Shown here: positions 53,691-63,136 of the stretch, one piece after another
Numbering within the stretch: position 1 is the first letter of the stretch
How the letters are laid out: the number at the start of each line of letters is the position of its first letter
DNA from: Rhodopseudomonas palustris
Lineage (GTDB): Bacteria; Pseudomonadota; Alphaproteobacteria; Rhizobiales; Xanthobacteraceae
DNA: 64,000 nucleotides
Direction of reading: 5' to 3'
Assembly: GCA_016215605.1 (NCBI GenBank)
Contig: JACRJB010000068.1
Span: 124,001 to 188,000 of the forward strand
Position numbers and translations under genes: made by a program
Notes under the pieces: model-generated
What the model was told of the DNA's origin: nothing
What the model saw: only the letters and a program-made list of their open reading frames with translations
Database searches by the model: none

Positions 53691-54026
53691 CTATTTCACG
53701 GCGACGTGCGCCGCCGTGCTCGCGGTGCGGCCATCCTCATGGGTCCAGACGAAATCGAAATCGGTCGGACCGACAATCCTGGCGTGGAACACCAGATAGG
53801 GATTGGCGGAGGTCGCGTTGCGAAGATCGACCTGCACGACCCTCTCGCCGTTCGCCTGCGCATGAAACCGCGCCAGGATATCGCGCGGGATCGGCTGCCC
53901 GTCGGGCGCGCGACGAAATCCAGGCTCCATCGGATGCTCGAACAAGGTGCGAATCTCGATGACGTCTCCCACTTTGGCCGAGGCGGGAAGCTTGATGCGG
54001 GGGCGGCTGGTCAATGGCACCGTCAT
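53691..54026 (-). CDS. soxZ: Thiosulfate-oxidation carrier subunit SoxZ
   Basis: The 111-residue protein has SoxZ features: PRIKLPASAKVGDVIEIRTLFEHPMEPGFRR, then FHAQANGERVVQVDL. It forms the SoxYZ heterodimer that carries sulfur on a SoxY cysteine in the periplasm. ATG 54026 follows GGAGG; it overlaps the soxY stop. No soxAX, B or CD are in the window, so SoxYZ may work with the flavocytochrome c encoded upstream. Confidence 0.93.
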   Translation of the reverse strand: MTVPLTSRPRIKLPASAKVGDVIEIRTLFEHPMEPGFRRAPDGQPIPRDILARFHAQANGERVVQVDLRNATSANPYLVFHARIVGPTDFDFVWTHEDGRTASTAAHVAVK

Positions 54027-54496
54027 GTCAGACAACCTCCGACGCTCACCTTGATCTCCACTGCGGCGCGATTGACCGTGCCGTCGCTGTGCTCGGCGAA
54101 CACCAGCAGGGTCTGCTTCTCGGCGAGCCGGATGCGCATCGCGACCTCGGCCTTGCCCGATGCCGGCGACAACCTGAAGCTGGCGATTCCCGGAGTCGGA
54201 TTCCTGGTCGCGATCAGATGGATCGCACGAACATGGTGCTCCGCCGTCATTGGACTGTCGACCACAACGGTGACGGGCACCACGGCGCCGTTTTCGGCGG
54301 TCTCCGGCACTTGCAGCGAAATGCCGCCGTCCCGGGGCGTCGCGTTTCCGATCAAGTCTCGGATCGCCGCGTCGACATCGTCGGACGTCGTGGCTTTGGC
54401 CAACGGAATGATCGACGCGACAAATCCGACCGCCGCTGCGACCAGCATGTCACGCCGGTCGAGCGACAATGGCGCGCCGTTCGGGTACTCGCTCAT
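54023..54496 (-). CDS. soxY: Thiosulfate-oxidation carrier subunit SoxY (variant C-terminus)
   Basis: The 157-residue protein has a TAT-type signal (LDRRDMLVAAAVGF) and the SoxY domain (VVVDSPMTAEHHVRAIHLIATRNPTPGIASF). The usual C-terminal GGCGG, whose cysteine carries the sulfur chain, is GGCLT here; the cysteine is kept but the two final glycines are not. Overlapping genes give the order fccA-fccB-soxY-soxZ-ltaE on the minus strand. Confidence 0.9.
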   Translation of the reverse strand: MSEYPNGAPLSLDRRDMLVAAAVGFVASIIPLAKATTSDDVDAAIRDLIGNATPRDGGISLQVPETAENGAVVPVTVVVDSPMTAEHHVRAIHLIATRNPTPGIASFRLSPASGKAEVAMRIRLAEKQTLLVFAEHSDGTVNRAAVEIKVSVGGCLT

Positions 54497-55785
54497 CCGA
54501 ACGCATCCTTGGTGATGCTCGCATACCAGGCGTCGGCATATTGAGCTTCGAGTTTGCGCTGGGTTTTCTTTTCGGCCAGCGGCCCGCGAGGCGACACGCC
54601 GCCGGAATTCGGCGTTTCGACGAATCCCTTCTCGCTCGGCCGGAACACACCGACGACGGAGATGCCGTAATCGTCGCCGACATGGCTGTAGCAGGTGTTG
54701 AAATAGATCGGATCTTTCGGCGCTTCACGGCCCTCGAGAAGAGCGATGGCCGACGCCACGGCCTGCTTCGAGGTCGAATTGGCGATGAAGCCGGACTTGG
54801 GCATCGGTCCGGCGATATTGGCGTCGCCGATGACGTGGATGTCCTTCGCCTTGGTGGCTTCAAACGTATAGGGATTGACCGGGACGAAGCCGGTTTCGTT
54901 AGTGAGGCCCGCGTCGATCGCGATCTTGGCCGCCGACTGCGGCGGGATGACGTTGCCGACGTCGATCTTGTGCCGAGTTCCGAACTCGGTCTGGAACACC
55001 TTCTCCTTGGTATCGATCGAAACGACCTTGCCATCCTTGCTGCCGGGAATCCATTCGATCAGGCCGGGATACAATTCGTTCCAGGCATCCTGGAACAGGC
55101 CCTGCTTGGAGAAGGCGTCCTTGGCATCCAGCGCCAGAATCTTGGCGCGCGGCTTGTGCTTCTTCAGGTAGTTCGCAACCAGGCTGATCCGTTCATACGG
55201 GCCGGGCGGGCAACGGAACGGATTGCCGGGAATCGCGAACCCGACCACGCCGCCATCGGGCAATGCCTCGAGCTGCTTGCGCAGCAGCAGCACCTGCTCG
55301 CCGCGTTCGGGCACCCAGGCATGCGGGAAGATTTGCGCAGCCGCTTGATCGTAGCCGGGAAGCGCGCCCCACTTGATGCCGATGCCGGGCGATACGATCA
55401 GCTTGTCGTAAGCGACGGTCTTGCCGCTGCGCAGCTTCACCAGCTTCTTGTCGGGCTCGATCGCATCCGCCCAGTCGTGAATGAAGATGACGCCGCGCCG
55501 CTTCAAGACGCCGTAGGGATGCGTGATGTCGGACAACGTCCGGGCTCCGGCCAGCAGCAGATTGCCGTAGGGGCAGGTGACAAAGGTGAGCTGCGGTTCG
55601 ATCACCGTGACGTCGATGTGCGGAAAATTCGTTCGTGCAAAGCGGGCGGCGGAAGCGCCGCCGAAGCCGCCGCCGATGATGACGAGACGGGCGCCTGACT
55701 TGGCCTGAAGGATCGAAGGCGCCGCGAGGGTGGAGAGGCCGGCGATGGCGAACTTGCCGAAATTGCGTCGGGAAATGTCGGACAT
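54493..55785 (-). CDS. fccB: Flavocytochrome c sulfide dehydrogenase flavoprotein subunit FccB
   Basis: The 430-residue FAD enzyme has a TAT signal (ISRRNFGKFAIAGLSTLAAPSILQA), the FAD motif VIIGGGFGGASAARF, VTCPYGNLLLAG with the cysteine used for FAD/sulfide chemistry, and PFRCPPGPYERI plus NTCYSHVGDDYGISVVG, all typical of FccB. It oxidises sulfide to polysulfide or sulfur and passes electrons to FccA. It overlaps soxY by four bases. Confidence 0.94.
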   Translation of the reverse strand: MSDISRRNFGKFAIAGLSTLAAPSILQAKSGARLVIIGGGFGGASAARFARTNFPHIDVTVIEPQLTFVTCPYGNLLLAGARTLSDITHPYGVLKRRGVIFIHDWADAIEPDKKLVKLRSGKTVAYDKLIVSPGIGIKWGALPGYDQAAAQIFPHAWVPERGEQVLLLRKQLEALPDGGVVGFAIPGNPFRCPPGPYERISLVANYLKKHKPRAKILALDAKDAFSKQGLFQDAWNELYPGLIEWIPGSKDGKVVSIDTKEKVFQTEFGTRHKIDVGNVIPPQSAAKIAIDAGLTNETGFVPVNPYTFEATKAKDIHVIGDANIAGPMPKSGFIANSTSKQAVASAIALLEGREAPKDPIYFNTCYSHVGDDYGISVVGVFRPSEKGFVETPNSGGVSPRGPLAEKKTQRKLEAQYADAWYASITKDAFG

Positions 55786-55795
55786 GGTGGCCTCC

Positions 55796-56125
55796 TCAGC
55801 GCCGGATGGACGAGAAGTAGTTGGCGAGAACGGCCACTTCCGTGTCGGAATAGCCGCGTGCGATCCGCGGCATGATCGTCGCGGCCGGTCGCTGATTGTC
55901 GCGGAACTCGCTCCACACTCGTGCGAAGGCATCCTTCTCGTAGCCTGAGAGTCTCGGAGTGCCCTTCAATCCCTGGCCGAGCTGGCCGTGACAGCCCGAG
56001 CAGGCCTGCGCGATCAGCGGTGCGGGTACCGGCTTCGCAGGCTTCTTGCGAGACTCCGCGGCAGACGGTGTCGCGGTCGCCGCCAGCAGGCCCGCGATCA
56101 TGATCATTGAAGCTGTTCGTAACAT
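55796..56125 (-). CDS. fccA: Flavocytochrome c cytochrome subunit FccA (monoheme)
   Basis: The 109-residue cytochrome c has a signal peptide (to about SAAES) and one CSGCH heme motif; Met in TIMPRIARGYSD is the likely axial ligand. It lies 10 bases before fccB, the usual order. It receives electrons from the flavin during sulfide oxidation. Confidence 0.88.
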   Translation of the reverse strand: MLRTASMIMIAGLLAATATPSAAESRKKPAKPVPAPLIAQACSGCHGQLGQGLKGTPRLSGYEKDAFARVWSEFRDNQRPAATIMPRIARGYSDTEVAVLANYFSSIRR

Positions 56126-56144
56126 TGCGCCCCCGTGCAATTAG

Positions 56145-57344
56145 TCAGATTGAATGTCGAACGGATGGCTCGGCGATCGCCGGATCGTCGAGCCGAAACC
56201 ATGGTCGCAGGTGGATGCCGACCCAATTCCCGGGCAGCGCGGCTGCGATCCACAGCCAACCGTGCAGGCTGCCCGATGCGATGCCGGAGAACATCGCGCT
56301 GATGTTGCAGCCCGTCGCGATGATGGCGCCGGCGCCGAGCAGCAGGCCGCCGATGACGGAGCCGAGCAGATGGGATGTCGGAATCCGCCATTGCGGCGCG
56401 AAGCGCCCCGCCAGCCCGGCTGCGAGCAAGGCGCCGACTACGACGGCGATGTTCATCAACGATGTCGTATCCGCCCAGACCTGGCGATGCAGCGCCTCGG
56501 CTCGTGTCGGATTTTCCCAGAACGCCCAGAACACAGGCTCCGCCAGCCTGCCATCGTCGAGCGCCTTCGCGCCCCACAAGGCGAAGGCCTGGGTGATGCC
56601 CCACGGACGCCCCGCGAGAATCAGCGTCACGAAATTCAGAACTGCCAGCGCCAGGGCGGCCAGAGCATACGGCCATACGCCGCGCATGCAACGTCGTTCG
56701 GCGCCTCGCCAGATCGAGGCCAGCTCGCCGTGCCGTCGCCGTTCATAGCGCGCAACGGCTACCCAGATTGCGGCGAGGAGGCCGACACTCAGCAGGAGTG
56801 AGGGGAGCAGCCCGAAGACGGTCAGCAGCGAGATCGGCGGTAGCGCCGGCAGATCGCTCCACCACTCGGCTGCGAAGGCAGCGATCGTCGCTCCGGTGAC
56901 GACGAAGAGCAACGTGACGACCATGCGCACCGAGCCGCCGCCGACCGTATACAGTGTACCGGACGCACAGCCGCCACCGAGCTGCATGCCAATCCCGAAT
57001 AGGAACGCACCGAGTGCAACAGCCGCACCGGCGGGGAAGACGAATCCCCGCACAGGCTGCCCCAGCACCGCGTCCGCGGCGAGTGCTGGTAGAAACAGCA
57101 GCACCGCAATCCCGATCATCAGCAGCTGGGCGCGGATGTGGGCGGTGCGTCCGTCGCGCAGGACCGCGCGAAAGCCGGCACTGAATCTAAACGTCGCGCT
57201 GTACAATGTGTATCCGAGGGCGATCCCGACGGCCCACAATGCGACGAGCCTCCAGCCGTTCGACCACGCCACCGCTCCGCCCGATATCGCAAGCACAACG
57301 GCCAGCAAGACCGGCAAACGTTGGACGTCGGAGCGCGAGGACAT
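56145..57344 (-). CDS. YeeE/YedE-family sulfur compound transporter
   Basis: The 399-residue membrane protein has about nine hydrophobic helices and two YeeE-type cysteine motifs (FGIGMQLGGGCASGTLYTVGGGS and GAIIATGCNISAMFSGIASGS). In TsuA-type proteins these cysteines pass thiosulfate through the membrane. Next to fccAB and soxYZ it likely imports thiosulfate or other reduced sulfur. ATG 57344 is used; GTG 57359 would add five residues. Confidence 0.9.
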   Translation of the reverse strand: MSSRSDVQRLPVLLAVVLAISGGAVAWSNGWRLVALWAVGIALGYTLYSATFRFSAGFRAVLRDGRTAHIRAQLLMIGIAVLLFLPALAADAVLGQPVRGFVFPAGAAVALGAFLFGIGMQLGGGCASGTLYTVGGGSVRMVVTLLFVVTGATIAAFAAEWWSDLPALPPISLLTVFGLLPSLLLSVGLLAAIWVAVARYERRRHGELASIWRGAERRCMRGVWPYALAALALAVLNFVTLILAGRPWGITQAFALWGAKALDDGRLAEPVFWAFWENPTRAEALHRQVWADTTSLMNIAVVVGALLAAGLAGRFAPQWRIPTSHLLGSVIGGLLLGAGAIIATGCNISAMFSGIASGSLHGWLWIAAALPGNWVGIHLRPWFRLDDPAIAEPSVRHSI

Positions 57345-58099
57345 GACGAGTATGGTCACGGGAAAGCTGACGTTACGAAATCATTCTGCTGCATGAGCCG
57401 TAAAATCACCCGAAGGAAACGGACTCGGCAAGCGGTCGTCAAAAATAAGTAGTAAAGCCCCCTCTGCGTCGCCGGATGGGTGCGAACATTCTGCCAGTGC
57501 GATGGTGGCAGTCGACTTATTCTCGCGTCCTGCGACACATTGTCGAGTCGACTGTGCCGCCATGTGTGCGATCGCACATGAACGCTTCGCCCATCCGCTA
57601 TTCTCGCCCGTCGAACGATGTTCGCAGGCTCGCCTCGTCCGGTAACGGCCTACGTTGCCATCCCTCAATGTCGATTGTCCGAGCAGATGTGGCGGGCGCA
57701 CGAAACGGTGTCGATCGGCCGTGCCGTCGCATGCATGCATCGCGCGTCATCATGGTGATCGACATGCATGCGGATTCGGCTGAAATCCGTGGCGATATCC
57801 GGCGCAGTCGGCCGCAACTAGGAATGATTAGTTCAAATCCATGAACGAACAGCAGGAACGATGCGGATCGACGGCGCCGGGTGGCGGATTGTTGTCGATC
57901 GCATGATGAATTTGAAATTGACCGATGACGCTTAGTCTATCGATACTTGGGTGACTGCTAACAAAGAAGCAGGCGTTGTCCGAGCAGAGATCGTCGCAAT
58001 CGTTCGCTTGTTCGGAGTGAGGGCGTGGTTCGATCCGACGGCAGTACCTACGTGCGGGTTCAGCACGACATTCATCTAGGAATTGAGGAGAGTGATAAT
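57345..58099. other. Divergent intergenic region upstream of pucBA
   Basis: The 755-base gap holds a perfect 14-base palindrome TGTGCGATCGCACA at 57565-57578, but no gene is supported. pucBA promoters should lie here. A TGT-N12-ACA PpsR-type pair was not clearly found. Confidence 0.5.
57565..57578. promoter_or_regulatory. 14-base perfect palindrome, candidate operator
   Basis: TGTGCGATCGCACA is fully self-complementary. It resembles Crp/Fnr-family half-sites (TGTGC/GCACA) in layout but lacks the usual 16-base spacing, so the regulator is unclear. It lies between yeeE and pucBA. Confidence 0.4.
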
Positions 58100-58255
58100 A
58101 TGGCAGACGATCCGAACAGGGTCTGGCCGACCGGTCTGACCATCGCGGAATCGGAAGAGATCCACAAGCACGTGATCGACGGCACGCGCATCTTCGGCGC
58201 GATTGCGATCGTCGCCCACTTTCTGGCGTTCGTCTATTCGCCCTGGCTGAAGTAA
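58100..58255 (+). CDS. pucB: Light-harvesting LH2 beta subunit PucB
   Basis: The 51-residue single-helix antenna protein has the beta pattern [33 protein letters not shown] with the bacteriochlorophyll-binding His. GAGGAG precedes the ATG. It is followed after 12 bases by pucA. It shows that the host is a purple phototroph. Confidence 0.95.
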   Translation: MADDPNRVWPTGLTIAESEEIHKHVIDGTRIFGAIAIVAHFLAFVYSPWLK

Positions 58256-58267
58256 GGAGATCCGCAG

Positions 58268-58450
58268 ATGTCCAATCAGGCAAGAATCTGGACCGTCGTC
58301 AAACCGACCGTGGGATTGCCGTTGTTCCTCGGCAGCGTCGCCGTGATCGCCATTCTGGTGCACTTCGCGGTGCTGACCCATACCACCTGGTTCCCGAAAT
58401 ACTGGAACGGCAAGGCGGCCGCGATCGAGAGCTCCGTCAGCACGGGGTGA
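58268..58450 (+). CDS. pucA: Light-harvesting LH2 alpha subunit PucA
   Basis: The 60-residue alpha subunit has [17 protein letters not shown], the pigment His in AILVHFAVL, and [12 protein letters not shown]. The Tyr-Trp pair in KYW is the B850-type pair, so an 850 nm form is expected rather than 820 nm. AAGGAG precedes the ATG. The terminator follows at 58477-58500. Confidence 0.95.
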   Translation: MSNQARIWTVVKPTVGLPLFLGSVAVIAILVHFAVLTHTTWFPKYWNGKAAAIESSVSTG

Positions 58451-58476
58451 GCGAAGCTTCAGCGACCTTGAAGCGG

Positions 58477-58500
58477 GGCCGGGATCCACGGATCCCGGCC
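58477..58500 (+). terminator. Rho-independent terminator after pucBA
   Basis: Perfect 10-base-pair stem GGCCGGGATC / GATCCCGGCC with a four-base CACG loop, followed by TTTCAATTT. Confidence 0.8.
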
Positions 58501-58560
58501 TTTCAATTTCCGGTCTTGCGCATCGACGATATCGAACGCTGTGGTCATCGCGCAGGCCGT

Positions 58561-59586
58561 CTATGGCCGCCTCAGCCGATCGGCGACGAAGCGCCGGGCG
58601 ATCTCGTTTTCGTCGGCCGTGCCGATCGAGATGCGGACCCAATTGTCCAACGGCGAGTGACTGCGGCCGATATCGATTCCCTTTTCCGCCAGCTCTGATG
58701 CGATCAGCCGGTGCGGGCGCCTGGCGTCGAAGAAGACGAAGTTGGCCTCGGAATCGGTGAAGCGAATATCTAGCCGTTGGAACAGCGCGTGCCATGCGTC
58801 TCGTTCGGTCTTCGTCTTCGCGCGGGTGGCTTCGATGAAGCTGTGGTCGCCCAAGCTGGCGTTCGCCGCGACGACGCCGAGCCGGTTGAGGTTGAAGAAC
58901 GCGCCGACGCCGAGCTGCGCCATCGCGGCAGCGAGATCGGGCGGAGCGAGGGCGTAACCGAAGCCGAGCCCGGCAAGTCCGTGCAGTTTGGCGAAGGTTC
59001 GGAACACGACCACACGGGCGCCACGGCTGAGCAGCCGCGCGGCGGTCCGTTCTCGAAAGTCGGGCAGGAAGTCCAGATAGGCTTCGTCGACCAGCACCAG
59101 TGTCCGTTCGGAAAGTTCGCCGACGAAATCGAGAAAGCGGTGGCGGTCCTCGACGAGACCGGTCGGATTATGGGGATTGACGAGATAGACGGCGCGGGTC
59201 CGCGCGTCGACCCGCCGCGCGATGGCGGCGAGGTCGTTGTGCAGCCGGTCATTCAGCGGGATGCCGACGACGTTGCCATCGGCCGGCGCTACGGCGTCGA
59301 CCAGCGCGGTGTAGCCCGGTTCGGAATAGAGAAAGTCGCCGCCCGGACCGCCGTGCGCGGCCAGATACAGGCCGAAGACGTTGAGCACTTCGCCGAGGAC
59401 GATCTGCTCCGGAGCGACATCGTCCTCGGCGGCGATGGTCGCTTTCAGGGCGGCGAGATCGTCACCGGCGTAGCGGCTGACGCCGGAGAGGGCGTCGTTG
59501 ATCGCCTGCAGTGCCCGTGGCGACGGGCCAAGCGGATTCTCGTTCAGCGACAGGCGCAGCGGCTTGTTGGTCGAAGCAATGGTCAT
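58561..59586 (-). CDS. HisC-like class I/II aminotransferase
   Basis: The 341-residue PLP enzyme resembles histidinol-phosphate aminotransferase: LSLNENPLGPSPRALQAI, YLVNPHNPTGLV, VDEAYLDFLPDF, the PLP lysine in FRTFAKLHGLAGLGFGYA, and the C-terminal DNWVRISIGT. No histidine genes are near, so a second amino acid aminotransferase role is possible. It is convergent with pucBA. Confidence 0.88.
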   Translation of the reverse strand: MTIASTNKPLRLSLNENPLGPSPRALQAINDALSGVSRYAGDDLAALKATIAAEDDVAPEQIVLGEVLNVFGLYLAAHGGPGGDFLYSEPGYTALVDAVAPADGNVVGIPLNDRLHNDLAAIARRVDARTRAVYLVNPHNPTGLVEDRHRFLDFVGELSERTLVLVDEAYLDFLPDFRERTAARLLSRGARVVVFRTFAKLHGLAGLGFGYALAPPDLAAAMAQLGVGAFFNLNRLGVVAANASLGDHSFIEATRAKTKTERDAWHALFQRLDIRFTDSEANFVFFDARRPHRLIASELAEKGIDIGRSHSPLDNWVRISIGTADENEIARRFVADRLRRP

Positions 59587-60276
59587 GATCGTCCCGGGGC
59601 GGCGTTGTTCGTGGATCCCATCATCGTTCGGCAGGCATCGCAAGCAAACACCGTGACGGGGCGGTCGTCGCGGGTCCCGCGTGAAGCAGCTGTGCTTCGG
59701 GGTGGTTATGATCAGGAGAACCGCGCGTGATTAGTAACCCCAAGATCGCGCGTGATGCGGTTAATCGAGTAGTCGTTCACGACAACGCAGTCCCAGTGCG
59801 TCGATGGCGGTGCTGATTGCGATGGCGTGCTGTAGCAGGAATGAACTACACGCGTGCGTGCCGCGGAAACAGCGACAGCGTCGCGTTCGTCGACGCAGTG
59901 CGTCCATCGCTATTTTTGCGCGTGGCTCGACTCCGCGTAGCGGCGACGGCATCATTCGCTGCGGTGGTCACTACCCCGGGCTCTCGTAATCGTGCAGGCG
60001 GAGCTGTCGATCGATGACGATTGCCGACGAAGCTTGTGTTGCGGTCGAGCGCCTATCGCAGGCTCGGACCGGATGTACGTCCGGCGCTTCTGCGACAGGC
60101 GCAAACAGCGGCGCGGAGTCCGGGGGCTTTTTTGATTGTGGCTGGCAAGGTGCCGCCGATCTTGCGGCTCGAAGCCGGACATTTTGCATATCACGTCCGG
60201 TGCTGATCCGGACCTGTCCTCATGTTCCATCCGCCTCCGCCCGGCGGGCTGCATAATTCCGATCCAGGAGAAACTG
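59587..60276. other. Intergenic region upstream of the second TAT-type ABC importer
   Basis: The 690-base gap has a 10-base direct repeat CGCGCGTGAT at 59722-59731 and 59747-59756 (25-base period), a small inverted repeat CCGGA/TCCGG at 60069-60084, and a T-run near 60128. None is linked to a known regulator. No gene is supported. Confidence 0.45.
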
Positions 60277-61308
60277 ATGTCCCGATCGAAATCCAAGACT
60301 GACGGTGTGTCACGTCGCACCTTACTGAAGGCGACCGGCGCGGCCGGTCTGGTGGCTTCGGCCGGCGCCGTGACCAGCAACATCTTCTCGCCTGCCGTCG
60401 CCGGCCCGGCGCCGAAAGTGCGGCTGGCCTGGACCGAAGTCGCCGCATGCCACTCGCCGCTCGGGTTCGGCGTCGCCAAGGGCCTCTACGCCAAGCACAA
60501 TCTCGACGTCGAGTTGTTTTTCCAGGGCGCCAGCGGCCAGACGCTGATCCAGGCGCTCGCGACCGGCAAGGCAGACGTCGGCGCCGGCTTGATCGGCGAC
60601 TGGTTGAAACCACTGGAGCAAGGGTTCGACGTCAAGCTGTTCGTCGGCTCGCATGGCGGCTGTCAGCGGCTGCTGGCGTCGCAGGCCTCGGGCATCAAGG
60701 ACATCGCCAGCGTCAAGGGCAAGACCATCGCCAGTTACGACGTGGTGTCGCCGCCGAAGGTGGCGTTCCAGGTGACGCTGGCAAAGGCCGGCATCGATCC
60801 GGAGAACGACGTCACCTGGAAGGTGGTGCCGTTCGATCTGGTCGGCGAAGCGGTCAATCGCGGCGACGCCGACATCGCGGCGCACCTCGATCCATGGGCG
60901 TTCTCGATTGAGAAGAAGTTCAATCTGGTCAAGATCGCCGACACCCAGACCGGCGTCTATGAAGGCCACACCTGCTGCGTGCTCGGCGCCAACGGCCCGT
61001 TCCTGCAGACCAACAGGGATGCGGTGCGCCGGCTCGCCGAGGCCAATATCGAGGTCCACGATTATGTCGCCGGTCATGTCGAAGAAGCGGCGAAGTGGTA
61101 TCTCGACGAATTGAAGCCCGCCGGCCTGACGCTCGCAGAGCTGACCGAGGTCCTCGGCTCCTTCGTTCTGCACAATCATCCGATCGGGCAGCCGCTGGTC
61201 GATCAGATTCGTAAGACCTCGGAAGATCTCAAGCTGGTGAAGGTGTTGGATTCGTCGACGGATCCGAAAGCGTTCGCCGAGCGCGTCACCGTCAATCTGC
61301 TGGCCTGA
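60277..61308 (+). CDS. TAT-exported NrtA/SsuA-like ABC substrate-binding protein (copy 2)
   Basis: The 343-residue protein starts MSRSKSKTDGVSRRTLLKATGAA, a twin-arginine signal. It shares with the protein at 23607 the segment WLKPLEQGFDVK, HGGC (126-129), a CC pair (233-234) and a His pair (HNH, 299-301). The Cys/His set is unusual for nitrate or sulfonate binders and suggests a metal or thiol ligand. It is the first gene of an importer operon that ends near a NifB-like gene. CAGGAG precedes the ATG. Confidence 0.85.
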   Translation: MSRSKSKTDGVSRRTLLKATGAAGLVASAGAVTSNIFSPAVAGPAPKVRLAWTEVAACHSPLGFGVAKGLYAKHNLDVELFFQGASGQTLIQALATGKADVGAGLIGDWLKPLEQGFDVKLFVGSHGGCQRLLASQASGIKDIASVKGKTIASYDVVSPPKVAFQVTLAKAGIDPENDVTWKVVPFDLVGEAVNRGDADIAAHLDPWAFSIEKKFNLVKIADTQTGVYEGHTCCVLGANGPFLQTNRDAVRRLAEANIEVHDYVAGHVEEAAKWYLDELKPAGLTLAELTEVLGSFVLHNHPIGQPLVDQIRKTSEDLKLVKVLDSSTDPKAFAERVTVNLLA

Positions 61309-61318
61309 GATCGCTGCG

Positions 61319-62317
61319 ATGACCGATGCGGTGCAGACGAACGGCGAGGGTGCGATTGCGGCCCGCGTCCCGATCTTTCCGAGGCTGTGGCGGGACGGTC
61401 TGTTGGCCGGCTTGTCCTGGTTCGCTGCCAGCGTCGTGACGGTGAGCCTTCCGGATGTCGTGCCGTGGGGCAGCGGACCGTTGTTCGCATCGATCACCGG
61501 CGGCATCGCGGTCGCGTTGGTCGTGTTTGCCTTCGTCGCGCATCGGCTCGGGCGCGTAGGCGAGGTGCTGATCCACTATGGGCCGTGGCTGATCGCGATC
61601 GGGATCTGGCTCGCGCTGTGGGAATTGACCACGGCGAAATTCGGCTGGCTGCCGAAGCCGTTCTTCTCGCCGCCGCACGGGCTGCTCAACGTCTATGTCA
61701 GCGACGGCCAGCGCCTGCTGATCTGTATCGGCTATACGTTGCGACTGTGGGCGCTCGGGTTCCTGTCCGGGATCGTCGTCGGCTACGCCGTCGGTGTCGC
61801 GCTCGGCTGGTCGAAGCGGTTCAGCTATTGGGGCATGCCGCTGTTGAAGCTGATCGGTCCGGTGCCGGCGACGGCATGGATTCCCTGTACCTTCTATTTC
61901 TTTCCGACCACGTTCGGCGCCAGCATCTTCATCGTCGCGCTCGCGTCCGGCATTCCGGTCGCGATCCTGACCGCCTCGGGCGTCGGCTCGGTGAACCGCG
62001 CGTTCTACGATGTCGGCCGCATCCTCGGCGCCGACAATCGCTACCTGATCCGCCGGGTCGCGATCCCGGCCGCGATGCCGCATGTGTTCGTCGGCCTGTT
62101 CATGGCGCTGTACTATTCGTTCGCCGTATTGGTGGTCGCCGAGATGCTCGGCGCCAAATACGGTCTCGGCTGGTATATCCAATTTCAGACCGCCTATTCG
62201 GGCTACGCCAACGTCTACGCGGCGCTGCTGATCATGGCGTTGCTGTGTGCGGGCATCATCCGGCTGCTGTTCGTCGTTCGCGATCGCCTGCTCGGCTGGC
62301 AGCAAGGGTTCATCTGA
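61319..62317 (+). CDS. ABC importer permease, SsuC/TauC family, with extra N-terminal helices (copy 2)
   Basis: The 332-residue permease has extra hydrophobic segments before the SsuC-like core, as in the paralogue at 24676. Core motifs are LLKLIGPVPATAWIPCTFYFFP and FYDVGRILGADNRYLIRRVAIPAAMPH. Its stop overlaps the ATPase start. Confidence 0.88.
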   Translation: MTDAVQTNGEGAIAARVPIFPRLWRDGLLAGLSWFAASVVTVSLPDVVPWGSGPLFASITGGIAVALVVFAFVAHRLGRVGEVLIHYGPWLIAIGIWLALWELTTAKFGWLPKPFFSPPHGLLNVYVSDGQRLLICIGYTLRLWALGFLSGIVVGYAVGVALGWSKRFSYWGMPLLKLIGPVPATAWIPCTFYFFPTTFGASIFIVALASGIPVAILTASGVGSVNRAFYDVGRILGADNRYLIRRVAIPAAMPHVFVGLFMALYYSFAVLVVAEMLGAKYGLGWYIQFQTAYSGYANVYAALLIMALLCAGIIRLLFVVRDRLLGWQQGFI

Positions 62318-63129
62318 TGACCGGTACAGCTTTCGTGGAGGCCGAGGTTGCTGCGTCCTCGTTCCGGGACGCGGCGCCAGCCGGCATGGCCGTCGACATT
62401 CGCGGTGTCAGCCATCAGTTCAACCTGTCCGGATCGGCCCTTCCTGTTCTCGAAGCGGTCGATTTCAGCGTCGCGCCCGGCGAATTCGTCGCGCTGCTCG
62501 GCCCGTCGGGATGCGGCAAGTCGACCTTGCTGCGGCTGATCGCAGGGCTTGAGCCGCCGTCGAGCGGCGCGATCTTCGCGGACGGCGACGCAGTGGTTCG
62601 GCCTGATCCGTCGCGCAATCTGGTGTTTCAGGATCCGACGTTGTTTCCCTGGGCCACGGTCTGGAGCAACGTCGCCACCGGGCTGGAAGCGCGCGGGGTG
62701 CTGAAGCAGCAACGTGGCCGGGTCGACGAGGCGCTGGCGCTGGTCGAAATCGGCGGTTTCGCCGGTGCCTATCCGCATCAACTCTCCGGCGGCATGGCAC
62801 AGCGCGCCTCGCTGGCCCGCGCGCTGGTCAATGATCCGTCGCTGCTGTTGCTCGACGAGCCGCTCGGGAAACTGGACTCGCTGACACGCCTGACGTTGCA
62901 GGCCGAACTGGTTCGGCTGTGGCAGCGCAACGGTTTCACCGCGCTCCTGGTCACCCACGATGTCGAGGAGGCATTGCTGCTGGCGTCACGCATCATCGTG
63001 TTCAGCGAGCGGCCGGCGAGGATCAAGGCGGAGTTCGCCTTCGACGAGCTGTATCCGCGGCGGCGCGACGATCCGGAATTGATCGATCTGCGGCGGCGCA
63101 TTCTGGCGACGCTCGGCCTCGCCACGTGA
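62317..63129 (+). CDS. ABC importer ATPase, SsuB/TauB family (copy 2)
   Basis: The 270-residue ATPase has Walker A GPSGCGKST, Q-loop FQDPTLFPW, signature LSGGMAQRA, Walker B LLLLDEPLGKLD and LVTHDVEEALLL. It closely resembles the ATPase at 25698, which supports duplication of the whole importer. Confidence 0.92.
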   Translation: MTGTAFVEAEVAASSFRDAAPAGMAVDIRGVSHQFNLSGSALPVLEAVDFSVAPGEFVALLGPSGCGKSTLLRLIAGLEPPSSGAIFADGDAVVRPDPSRNLVFQDPTLFPWATVWSNVATGLEARGVLKQQRGRVDEALALVEIGGFAGAYPHQLSGGMAQRASLARALVNDPSLLLLDEPLGKLDSLTRLTLQAELVRLWQRNGFTALLVTHDVEEALLLASRIIVFSERPARIKAEFAFDELYPRRRDDPELIDLRRRILATLGLAT

Positions 63130-63136
63130 GGCTGTC

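Noticed and set aside
60138..60170. TGGCAAGG...CTTGCGG string upstream of importer copy 2 as a sigma-54 promoter
   Set aside because: GG and GC are about 18 bases apart, far from the required 10.
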